Source: DATGMS01 sp035303945 (GTDB lineage: Bacteria; Bacteroidota; Bacteroidia; Cytophagales; Cyclobacteriaceae). Taken from it: a stretch of 64,000 nucleotides of DNA. Positions 43,747 through 50,786 of the stretch are shown piece by piece (position 1 is the first letter of the stretch; each line of letters begins with the position of its first letter). Below the pieces are notes generated by a model. That model was not told where the DNA came from, did no database searches, and saw only the letters and a list, made by a program, of their open reading frames with translations. Location of the stretch: the NCBI GenBank assembly GCA_035303945.1, contig DATGQZ010000050.1, positions 62,001 to 126,000 on the forward strand, given 5' to 3'. The position numbers and the translations under genes were made by a program.

Positions 43747-44631
43747 ATGGAAGAAAACTATACGCATTTAAAGATCGAAGATAAATTATTTCCGCCAAAA
43801 ATAACACTCAATTCCCGAGGAAAGCTTCTCCTCCTTGATGACCCCTGGGTAATGGGGATAATCAATATCACGCCTAATTCGTTTTATTCTGAAAGCAGGT
43901 TTTCCAAAGAGAATATTAACAGCGCTGTCAAAAGGGCTGAATCAATGGTTCTTTCTGGGGCAAAAATCATAGATATCGGCGGATACAGTAGTAGACCGGG
44001 CGCGGACGAGGTATCCGAGGAAGAGGAGCTGATGAGGGTAACTCCCCTTATCTGCGCCATCAAAAAAGAAATACCTCAGGCTTTAATTTCCGTAGATACC
44101 TTTAGAAGTAGAGTAGCAAAAGAAGCAGTGGAAGCAGGTGCGGATATGGTCAATGATATTTCCGGTGGCGCTCTTGACGCGGAGATGATATCTGTCGTGG
44201 GAAGACTAGACGTTCCCTATATTTGTATGCACATGAGAGGTAATCCCAAGACGATGAACACCTTTACCTCCTATGAAAATCTGGAAAATGAAATATTAGC
44301 ATATTTTAACCAGAAAATGAAAGCTTGTGTTAAAGCTGGCATAAAAGATGTAATCATTGATCCAGGACTAGGTTTTTCCAAAACTTTAGCCCAAAACTAT
44401 AGGATTTTAAAAAATCTTTCTTACTTTAATACAATTAACGCCCCCATACTGATTGGTCTGTCCAGAAAGTCCATGATATATCAACTTTTAGGGATTACGC
44501 AAGATGAGGCTTTAAATGGGACTACTGCGCTGAATATGGTGGCGTTAATGAACGGAGCAAACATACTACGGGTACATGATGTAAAAGAAGCAGTAGAAAC
44601 AGTAAAACTATTTAAACAACTAAACGCTTGA
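43747..44631 (+). CDS. folP: dihydropteroate synthase
   Basis: 294 residues from ATG 43747; the frame is open to 43699 but that lies in the divergent gene. Family motifs are complete: VMGIINITPNSFYSESRF, AKIIDIGGYSSRPGADEVSEEEE, ISVDTFRSRVAKEAVEAGADMVNDISGG, YICMHMRG, IDPGLGFSKT and IGLSRKSMI. It joins 6-hydroxymethyl-dihydropterin diphosphate with p-aminobenzoate and is the sulfonamide target. Its stop TGA overlaps the TTG start of cdaA (TTGA), so the two are coupled. Its promoter must lie within the DUF1599 coding region; a near-match TATATTCG is at 43704-43711. Confidence 0.95.
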   Translation: MEENYTHLKIEDKLFPPKITLNSRGKLLLLDDPWVMGIINITPNSFYSESRFSKENINSAVKRAESMVLSGAKIIDIGGYSSRPGADEVSEEEELMRVTPLICAIKKEIPQALISVDTFRSRVAKEAVEAGADMVNDISGGALDAEMISVVGRLDVPYICMHMRGNPKTMNTFTSYENLENEILAYFNQKMKACVKAGIKDVIIDPGLGFSKTLAQNYRILKNLSYFNTINAPILIGLSRKSMIYQLLGITQDEALNGTTALNMVALMNGANILRVHDVKEAVETVKLFKQLNA

Positions 44632-45494
44632 ACTTACTTTTCCGCATAGGTTTTTTAGAGGTATCGCTGGTCAACGTGATAGATATCACTTTGGTTAGTA
44701 TTCTGCTTTACCAAGTTTACAAGTTGATGCAGGGCAGCGTTGCCATAAAGATCTTTTTGGGATTCCTCTCTATTTACTTGATCTACCTGGTAGTGAGTGC
44801 GGCCAGAATGGAACTGTTAACCATAATTTTGGGGCAGTTTATGGGTGTGGGTGTTATTGCCGCTATCATTCTCTTTGCGCCAGAAATTCGGAAGTTTCTG
44901 ATGATCATTGGCAAATCATCCATTTTTTCTAATGAGAACATCCTTCAAGAGCTTTTCTTTTGGAGAAAACGTGAAACGGAGGCTTTTAACATATCTCCCA
45001 TCATTGAAGCAACGAAGACGCTAGCAGGCACCAGTACCGGAGCCTTGATTGTAATCTCCAGAAACTCGGAACTCAAATTTTACGCGGATAGTGGTGATCT
45101 GATGGATGCGCTAATCTCCAAAAGGCTGCTGATCTCCATCTTCAATAAATACAGCCCATTACATGATGGTGCCGTCATCATTTACAATGGAAAAATTAAA
45201 GCGGCCAGATGTATCCTTCCCGTAACAGAGCGAGATGTGCCAGCACAATTTGGACTGAGACATCGGGCGGCCATAGGCATGTCGGAGGCAACAGACACCT
45301 TGGTGCTTATCGTCTCTGAAGAAACGGGTCAAGTATCCCTTTCAAAAAATGGGCGCATCCTTCACAACCTCTCTATGCAGGAGGTAAGAGAGATGATCAA
45401 CGCCTATCTCACCGGAGAAGATATCGATGCGAAGTTTGATTCTATAAATTCATTTGAGACCAGAAAGGTCAAGAAAAAAGTTACAGAGGCTTAA
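44628..45494 (+). CDS. cdaA: diadenylate cyclase CdaA (c-di-AMP synthase)
   Basis: 288 residues from TTG 44628. Three membrane helices (to about residue 90) precede the DAC domain. The active-site motifs are present: DGA (residues 180-182, in SPLHDGAVIIY) and RHR (residues 211-213, in FGLRHRAAIGMSE), followed by IVSEETGQVSLSKNG. It condenses two ATP into c-di-AMP, an osmotic and wall-homeostasis messenger, at the inner membrane. The usual regulator CdaR is not adjacent; in Bacteroidota it is often missing. It overlaps folP by 4 bases and ends at a bidirectional terminator. Confidence 0.95.
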   Translation: MNLLFRIGFLEVSLVNVIDITLVSILLYQVYKLMQGSVAIKIFLGFLSIYLIYLVVSAARMELLTIILGQFMGVGVIAAIILFAPEIRKFLMIIGKSSIFSNENILQELFFWRKRETEAFNISPIIEATKTLAGTSTGALIVISRNSELKFYADSGDLMDALISKRLLISIFNKYSPLHDGAVIIYNGKIKAARCILPVTERDVPAQFGLRHRAAIGMSEATDTLVLIVSEETGQVSLSKNGRILHNLSMQEVREMINAYLTGEDIDAKFDSINSFETRKVKKKVTEA

Positions 45495-45530
45495 AAAAGC
45501 CCTTTCCATCCGGAAAGGGCTTTATATTTA
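45495..45530. terminator. bidirectional terminator between cdaA and kbl
   Basis: Perfect stem AAAGCCCTTTCC / GGAAAGGGCTTT around ATCC (45508-45511), with A-rich and T-rich flanks on both sides. Serves the two convergent genes. Confidence 0.85.
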
Positions 45531-46721
45531 GATAACCCCTAATTCCTTACCGACTTCGGTAAATGCGGCTATTGCCTTGTCTAAATGCTCGCGCTCATGT
45601 CCTGCAGATATCTGAACCCTGATTCTGGCTTCTCCTTTTGGCACGACCGGATAATAAAACCCTATGACATAAATCCCTTTTTCCAGCAGTTTCTCAGCCA
45701 TCTTTTGTGAAAGCACAGCATCATACAACATGATGGGGACAATGGCATGTTCTCCTGGTTTGATGTCAAAACCGGCATCAGTCATCTTCTGCCTGAAATA
45801 CTTCGTATTCTCCTCCAGCTTATCCCGCAGATCTGTGGAAGCTGTCAAAAGATCGATAACGGCAATAGAGGCACCCGTAATGGAGGGCGCTAATGTATTG
45901 GAGAATAGATAAGGTCGTGACCGCTGTCTAAGCAGCTCGATTATTTCCTTCTTGCCCGAGGTGAATCCCCCTGAAGCACCTCCCATGGCCTTGCCGAGCG
46001 TTCCGGTAATGATATCAATCTTATCCATTACGCCTTTTAGCTCATGTACCCCCCGACCGTTTCTGCCTACAAAGCCGGTGGCGTGGGACTCATCAGACAT
46101 TACAAGCGCTTGATACTTTTCGGCCAGGGCAACGATTTTGTCTAATTGTGCAATGGTGCCGTCCATTGAAAAGACGCCATCAGTCACAATAATTTTCTGT
46201 ACCGCCCCTTTTGCATCCGCCTCTTTCAGTTGAAGCTCTAAGTCCTCCATGTCATTATGTTTGTATCTAAAACGCATGGCTTTGCACAGCCTTACCCCAT
46301 CGATGATGGACGCGTGGTTGAGGGCGTCAGAGATAATGGCGTCATTGGATCCAAATAAAGGTTCGAACACGCCGCCGTTGGCGTCAAAAGCTGCCGCATA
46401 CAAGATGGTATCTTCCATACCCAAAAAATCGGCTATCTTCCGTTCCAGCTCTTTATGGATATCTTGTGTGCCGCAGATAAAACGGACGGAAGACATACCA
46501 TAACCATGGGAATCAATCGCATCCTTAGCGGCCTGAATTACTTGCGGATGACTGGAAAGTCCAAGGTAGTTGTTAGCACAAAAGTTAAGCACAGTTTTTC
46601 CGTCTGTAGTAGTGATTTCTGCACCCTGTGGCGAAGTGATTACCCGCTCCCTTTTGAACAATCCGGCATTTTTTATTTCTTCTATTTCCTTCTCTAAATG
46701 AGGCTTTAATCTATCGTACAT
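45528..46721 (-). CDS. kbl: glycine C-acetyltransferase (2-amino-3-ketobutyrate CoA ligase)
   Basis: 397 residues from ATG 46721, matching the 398 of E. coli Kbl; the TTG at 46748 is not needed. Alpha-oxoamine synthase features are all there: FCANNYLGLSSHP, GYGMSSVRFICGTQ, SDALNHASIIDG, DESHATGFVG and the PLP lysine in GTLGKAMGGASGG at residue 244, the same number as in E. coli. It splits 2-amino-3-ketobutyrate with CoA into glycine and acetyl-CoA, the second step of threonine breakdown. Divergent from tdh, which makes its substrate; a dyad lies between them. The C-terminal residue context is normal. Confidence 0.93.
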   Translation of the reverse strand: MYDRLKPHLEKEIEEIKNAGLFKRERVITSPQGAEITTTDGKTVLNFCANNYLGLSSHPQVIQAAKDAIDSHGYGMSSVRFICGTQDIHKELERKIADFLGMEDTILYAAAFDANGGVFEPLFGSNDAIISDALNHASIIDGVRLCKAMRFRYKHNDMEDLELQLKEADAKGAVQKIIVTDGVFSMDGTIAQLDKIVALAEKYQALVMSDESHATGFVGRNGRGVHELKGVMDKIDIITGTLGKAMGGASGGFTSGKKEIIELLRQRSRPYLFSNTLAPSITGASIAVIDLLTASTDLRDKLEENTKYFRQKMTDAGFDIKPGEHAIVPIMLYDAVLSQKMAEKLLEKGIYVIGFYYPVVPKGEARIRVQISAGHEREHLDKAIAAFTEVGKELGVI

Positions 46722-46797
46722 TTCTTTTCGGTTAAATTCAACGATCAATTCTTATATAAAATTTCGTAATAAAATCGAAGCAGGGCAAATTAGCATG

Positions 46798-46832
46798 TTT
46801 GAAATTGCTAAATTTGTGCAACGAATTTCAAA
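46798..46832. promoter_or_regulatory. inverted repeat in the kbl/tdh divergent promoter region
   Basis: TTTGAAATT (46798-46806) and AATTTCAAA (46824-46832), a perfect 9-bp dyad with 17 bases between, extended by AT/AT pairs after one mismatch. Two -7 boxes touch it: TAAATTTG (46809-46816, toward tdh) and, on the other strand, TATATTTG (46829-46836, toward kbl). It has the size and place of an operator controlling both genes. Confidence 0.5.
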
Positions 46833-46888
46833 TATACGCAAAATTCCAACCCTAGAGATTTCCATAAAATCCCACAGCCTTTCATACC

Positions 46889-47848
46889 ATGGAGAAAATA
46901 TTAGTTACCGGTGCTGCCGGACAATTAGGATCTGAACTCACCCAGGCATTAACAGATATCTACGGCGGAGACGCTGTCATTGCAACTGACCTCAATAGCT
47001 CACAGCGGGACCGATTTGACTATTGCCGTTTTGAAACATTGGATGTAATGGACAGGGACGCCGTCGAACGACTTGTAAAAAAAGAAAACGTAAAACAAGT
47101 TTACCATCTGGCGGCTATTCTTTCTGCTGTTGGCGAAAAGAAGCCCCTGTTGGCCTGGCAGATCAACATGGACAGTTTATTGCACATCCTGGAATTGGCA
47201 AAATCCAACAGTATGGACAGGATATATTGGCCTTCATCCATTGCCGTATTCGGTCCAAACAGCCCCCGTCATCATACACCTCAGCACTGCGTCATGGATC
47301 CTGACACTGTCTATGGTATTTCCAAACAAGCAGGTGAACGTTGGTGCAACTATTACTTCCAAAAGCATGGAGTAGATGTGAGGAGTCTACGCTACCCCGG
47401 GCTGATCGGCTATAAAACCCTTCCTGGTGGGGGCACAACTGACTATGCGGTTGATATCTATCATAAGGCTGTTGCCGGAGAGACTTTCGAATGTTTTCTA
47501 AAGGAAGATACCTACCTACCGATGATGTATATGCCTGACGCTATCAAAGCCACCATCGACCTGATGCAAGCCCCCAAAGAAAATATTACAGTTCGCTCCA
47601 GTTACAACCTGGGAGGAATAAGTTTTTCTCCTAAAGAAATTTATGAAAGCATCAAAGAACATGTCCCTGCCTTTAGCATAGCATACAAGCCTGACTTTCG
47701 ACAGCAGATCGCGGATTCCTGGCCTGACAGTATTGACGACAGTGCTGCAAGAGAAGACTGGGGTTGGCAGCATCAATATGATCTCAAGGGAATGACAAAG
47801 GATATTTTAGCCCACCTACCGGATTATTTCCCGGAGCTCGTAAGATAA
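46889..47848 (+). CDS. tdh: SDR-type L-threonine 3-dehydrogenase (NAD-dependent)
   Basis: 319 residues. An extended short-chain dehydrogenase: NAD motif ILVTGAAGQLGSELTQAL, a serine pair in YWPSSIAVFG (Ser116/117), and YGISK with Tyr142 and Lys146. The middle and end (RSLRYPGLIGYKTLPGGGTTDYAVDIYHKA, EDTYLPMMYMPDAI) match the epimerase-like threonine dehydrogenases of Flavobacterium and Cupriavidus rather than UDP-sugar epimerases. It oxidises threonine to 2-amino-3-ketobutyrate. Adjacent divergent kbl supports this assignment strongly. A good terminator follows. An NDP-sugar epimerase is less likely. Confidence 0.9.
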   Translation: MEKILVTGAAGQLGSELTQALTDIYGGDAVIATDLNSSQRDRFDYCRFETLDVMDRDAVERLVKKENVKQVYHLAAILSAVGEKKPLLAWQINMDSLLHILELAKSNSMDRIYWPSSIAVFGPNSPRHHTPQHCVMDPDTVYGISKQAGERWCNYYFQKHGVDVRSLRYPGLIGYKTLPGGGTTDYAVDIYHKAVAGETFECFLKEDTYLPMMYMPDAIKATIDLMQAPKENITVRSSYNLGGISFSPKEIYESIKEHVPAFSIAYKPDFRQQIADSWPDSIDDSAAREDWGWQHQYDLKGMTKDILAHLPDYFPELVR

Positions 47849-47891
47849 AAAGTGTGATTTATTTCTACATTCTGCTGTAAATTGAAGCAGC

Positions 47892-47932
47892 AACAGAGGT
47901 CGTTCAGTACAGAGGACCTCTGTTTTTTTATT
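47892..47932 (+). terminator. terminator after tdh
   Basis: Perfect 10-bp stem AACAGAGGTC (47892-47901) / GACCTCTGTT (47915-47924), then T7. Lies just before the start of the next gene. Confidence 0.85.
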
Positions 47933-47953
47933 TATTTATTTTTATCTTCGGAA

Positions 47954-48904
47954 ATGATTTCTACCTCCCGACGTGATTTTCTGAAGTTCAGTGCTAGCGC
48001 TACCGCTGGCATCTTCCTTTTTGGTCAATCTACTCCCAGCATGGCCGCATCTGGCAGAAAGTTCAAGATCAGCTTAAACCCTTTTGCGGTAGGTGTCAAC
48101 CTCAAACAAGAGGAAATGATCGAAAAAGCTGTAAAATATGGCTTTGAGGCAATTTTGCCCGTTCCCGCCCAACTGGCGGCGATGACAAAAGCTCAACAAC
48201 AGGAGTTCTTGGCTACAATGAAATCCCAAAATATAAGCTGGGACGCGGCCGGTTTGCCCGTTGACTTTCGTAAAGATGAAGTGCTCTTTGAGGAGGGCCT
48301 AGCCGAACTTCCACGCCTCGCCAATGCCTTGCAAACCTGTGGCGTCAATAGGATGTCGACATGGATCATGCCCACCCACCAGGAACTCACCTACATGGAA
48401 AATTTCAAGCAACATGCCCGTCGTCTTAAGACCGTTACAGAAATATTGAAAGATTTCGGTATCAAGCTAGGATTGGAGTATGTAGGTCCCAAGACGCTTA
48501 CTTCCTTGCATAAATATCCGTTCCTAAGTAGCATGAAAGAGGCATTTGAACTGATCCATGAAATTAATGTGCCTAATCTTGGAATACAACTGGATAGCTT
48601 CCACTGGTATTGTGCAGAAGAAAACGTGGCGGACATCGAATCATTGACGCGTGATCAAATTGTCACCTGTGACCTCAATGACGCTACTGCAGGACGATCC
48701 GTTGCAGAACAAATTGACGGGGAAAGAGAATTGCCTGGAGATTCTGGGGTCATAGACCTCCAAGGCTTCATCCACGCTTTAATAAAAATTGGATACGATG
48801 GACCTGTCCGGGCGGAACCGTTTAATGCAAAACTTAACGCCATGGATGATGCCGCGGCTCTTGCGGCCACGGCCAAAGCTATGCAAAGAACGGCGAATCT
48901 TTAG
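47954..48904 (+). CDS. Tat-exported TIM-barrel sugar-phosphate isomerase/epimerase-like protein
   Basis: 316 residues from ATG 47954; the TTG at 47882 would begin inside the tdh terminator. The leader MISTSRRDFLKFSASATAG is a twin-arginine signal. The rest is an AP-endonuclease-family-2 (xylose isomerase-like) TIM barrel: LGLEYVGPKTLTS with the metal Glu, NLGIQLDSFHWY, LNDATAGRS and VRAEPFNAKLN with a second Glu. Such proteins act on sugars or inositols with a divalent metal. Substrate unknown. Its stop overlaps that of the convergent ArsC/Spx-like gene by 4 bases (48901-48904). Confidence 0.83.
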   Translation: MISTSRRDFLKFSASATAGIFLFGQSTPSMAASGRKFKISLNPFAVGVNLKQEEMIEKAVKYGFEAILPVPAQLAAMTKAQQQEFLATMKSQNISWDAAGLPVDFRKDEVLFEEGLAELPRLANALQTCGVNRMSTWIMPTHQELTYMENFKQHARRLKTVTEILKDFGIKLGLEYVGPKTLTSLHKYPFLSSMKEAFELIHEINVPNLGIQLDSFHWYCAEENVADIESLTRDQIVTCDLNDATAGRSVAEQIDGERELPGDSGVIDLQGFIHALIKIGYDGPVRAEPFNAKLNAMDDAAALAATAKAMQRTANL

Positions 48905-49257
48905 CCTTTTGCTTTTTTTATTATAGCTGCTTCTTGCAAACCTACGATCAATTCCCCATCTGGAAATTGGATAAGTGGTCTTTTGATCATACTGCTATTC
49001 TCGCTCAAAAGTCTAATAGCGGTAGTTTCAGTATCCAGAGCAGCTTTTTGATCATCAGTTAGTTTTCTGTAAGTCGTCCCCTTACGGTTGACCAACTGAT
49101 CCATTCCTACGTTGTTGCTAAAGCGCTTGAGCAATTCCTCATTGGGCTTTTCTTTTTTATAGTCGACAAACTCATAAGTAATCCCATGATCTTCCAGTAG
49201 CTGAAAGGTCTTTTTCATTGTGTTGCAATTTTTAATTCCGTAGACTTTGATGCTCAT
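48901..49257 (-). CDS. ArsC/Spx family thioredoxin-fold protein (YffB-like)
   Basis: 118 residues. Starts MSIKVYGIKNCNTMKKTFQLLEDHGITYEFVDYKK with a single N-terminal Cys11 in C-N-T-M-K-K, then LVNRKGTTYRKL and MIKRPLIQFPDGELIVG. This is the ArsC/Spx fold, closest in style to YffB (CxTxKK), lacking both the arsenate-reductase second Cys context and Spx CxxC. Probable role is GSH- or thiol-linked reduction; the substrate is not known. It is a single reverse gene that overlaps the convergent TIM-barrel gene by 4 bases. Confidence 0.83.
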   Translation of the reverse strand: MSIKVYGIKNCNTMKKTFQLLEDHGITYEFVDYKKEKPNEELLKRFSNNVGMDQLVNRKGTTYRKLTDDQKAALDTETTAIRLLSENSSMIKRPLIQFPDGELIVGLQEAAIIKKAKG

Positions 49258-49341
49258 TTATTTTTTGTTTTTCCTGATGCAAACTTGGCTAAATTCTTGT
49301 ATTCCTTACAGGCAAATATTGAATACTAAACCAACTTTATT

Positions 49342-49842
49342 ATGACAAGTTCAAAGTTATCAAAAATCCTCGCTCTGCCCGCTCTGTTGTTCTGTTTTGC
49401 GTTAGGAGCAATGGCTCAAGGGCAGCCCAGCAGTCCCCCACAAGTGAAGGAGGATTTTACTGATGAGCAATTTGAGACCTTCATCAAGATCAACATGGAC
49501 ATTATGCCTATCCAACAGGCCGCTGAAGGTGACATGATGAAAGCCATAGCCGATAAAGGAATGGATGTACAACGGTTTCAGGAACTGGCTCAGGCACAAC
49601 AAACCGGTAAGTTAACAGAAGTGTCACAAGACCCCGAAGAAATCAATGCTTTTAATTTAGCCGGTCAGGAGGTACTAGAGGTACAGAAAAAAGTGCAGGA
49701 GCAAATCAAGCAGAAAATTGAGGAAAACAATATGGATATCCAGACATTTCAAGATATTTACATTGCCTATGACCAAAGCCAAACAGTTCGTGAAAAAATA
49801 GACAAACTGCTGGAACGACAAGAAGCTCCTGAGCAGCCTTAA
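49342..49842 (+). CDS. DUF4168 domain-containing exported protein
   Basis: 166 residues. Signal peptide about 1-25 (ending AMAQG). The mature part is helical and Gln/Glu-rich, with VKEDFTDEQFETFIKINMDIMPIQQ and MDIQTFQDIYIAYDQSQTVREKIDKL, in line with the DUF4168 family, which is mostly periplasmic and of unknown function. It stands alone: divergent from the ArsC/Spx-like gene and closed by a strong terminator. No cysteine or metal motif is seen in the mature protein. Confidence 0.75.
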   Translation: MTSSKLSKILALPALLFCFALGAMAQGQPSSPPQVKEDFTDEQFETFIKINMDIMPIQQAAEGDMMKAIADKGMDVQRFQELAQAQQTGKLTEVSQDPEEINAFNLAGQEVLEVQKKVQEQIKQKIEENNMDIQTFQDIYIAYDQSQTVREKIDKLLERQEAPEQP

Positions 49843-49850
49843 TAAAAGAG

Positions 49851-49884
49851 AATCCCCTTAATATCGTTTAAGGGGATTTTTTGT
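49851..49884. terminator. terminator after the DUF4168 gene
   Basis: Perfect 11-bp stem AATCCCCTTAA (49851-49861) / TTAAGGGGATT (49868-49878) with T-tract. It also lies beyond the 3' end of the reverse TonB_C gene. Confidence 0.85.
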
Positions 49885-49933
49885 TTTGAAACTATATTGC
49901 GTTTGAAAAATTGAAACGATCCGCTGTCGCTTA

Positions 49934-50242
49934 TCAAGGTAGTATAAAACGAATGGGAATAAACATTCTTGTAGCCACCGGCTTTCCGTCTACAGCTAGG
50001 GGGATCCAATCATCAGGAAGTAGCTGAACTACACGAAGCGCTTCATCGCCTAATCCAAAACCTGCTTCACCCTCTACCTTTTCGTCAATAATATAACCGT
50101 CCGTTGTAATAGTAATCACAGTTCCTTCAATTTCATTTTCTCTTGCTTTAGCCGGATATCTGAGATTGCTGGCTAGGAAGTACGTGTACTTACTCATTCC
50201 TCCCAAAAGTACAGGCAATCGTCCGGTATTGTTTTCATGCAA
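49934..50242 (-). CDS. C-terminal (TonB_C-like) part of the frameshifted gene
   Basis: 102 residues if started at TTG 50242, but the frame is open to about 50290. It lacks its own signal peptide and promoter, so it is best read as the second half of the gene above. The YPAKARENEIEGTV segment matches the same position (YPTQARRMGIEGTV) in the tonB at 31605. Confidence 0.55.
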   Translation of the reverse strand: MHENNTGRLPVLLGGMSKYTYFLASNLRYPAKARENEIEGTVITITTDGYIIDEKVEGEAGFGLGDEALRVVQLLPDDWIPLAVDGKPVATRMFIPIRFILP

Positions 50243-50256
50243 TTCACCGTCAATGA

Positions 50257-50598
50257 TTAATATGGATTTAGTGGCTCCAGCAAAGTATGGGGTATGTCCT
50301 TCTCATAAAGAAGTTCATGTCTACTGAAATCATAGCGGTGTTCTACTGCGCCCTTTTGATCATAGTATTCCCAGATGCCTGTCTTAACACCATTGTTATA
50401 TCGCCCTTTTTCTGAAACCTTAATTACACCGTAACATGTTTTGTGGTACTCTCCATGTTTTATATTCGTCCCCTTGAGGACATAGAAAATTTCTTTGACG
50501 TTGGGATGTTTGCTTCTTAAAGTGGTTTTCTCCGTTTGTTGGGCTTGAGCGGACAATATTAAAAAGAACAAAATGTAGGCAAATGAAAAAAACTTCAT
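50257..50598 (-). CDS. N-terminal part of the frameshifted TonB_C gene
   Basis: 113 residues as read: signal peptide, then a toxin-antitoxin YwqK-like repeat region. It ends early at TAA 50257 because of the frame change at 50289-50292. Confidence 0.55.
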   Translation of the reverse strand: MKFFSFAYILFFLILSAQAQQTEKTTLRSKHPNVKEIFYVLKGTNIKHGEYHKTCYGVIKVSEKGRYNNGVKTGIWEYYDQKGAVEHRYDFSRHELLYEKDIPHTLLEPLNPY

Positions 50599-50752
50599 GG
50601 TTAGATGGGTTTGTAGAGCTAAGAAAATAAAGCCGCCCCAAGATCTGAGATATCTTCTGATGTCAGGTCTTCCGTGTACGACAGATGCAAGTTATACAGA
50701 AATGAGAAAAATACAACATTGACAGAAAGCCAACGAACAGGGATTCAGTAGC

Positions 50753-50778
50753 AAAAAGCCAAGGAATTTCCCTGGCTT
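50753..50778 (-). terminator. terminator after hemL
   Basis: In the gene direction, AAGCCAGGG pairs with CCTTGGCTT (50778-50770 with 50764-50756; one G-U pair), then TTTTT. Lies 9 bases past the hemL stop. Confidence 0.7.
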
Positions 50779-50786
50779 AGCTTTAC

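Larger units (their letters stand above)
49934..50598 (-). pseudogene. frameshifted exported protein with TonB_C-like C-terminal domain
   Basis: Two reverse frames join into one sensible protein. The first (50598-50257) has a signal peptide (MKFFSFAYILFFLILSAQAQ) and a YwqK/MORN-like stretch (NNGVKTGIWEYYDQKGAVEHRYDF), then stops. The second is open from about 50290 and reads PYFAGATKSILIIDGELHEN onward into a TonB_C-like end (LRYPAKARENEIEGTVITI and TRMFIPIRFIL). The change falls at a run of four G on the plus strand (50289-50292); one extra G would restore a single protein of about 221 residues reading YEKDIPPYFAGATK. So this is either a one-base deletion in the organism or a sequencing error in a homopolymer. 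Function of the intact form: periplasmic, possibly binding a TonB-like partner; unproven. Confidence 0.72.
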
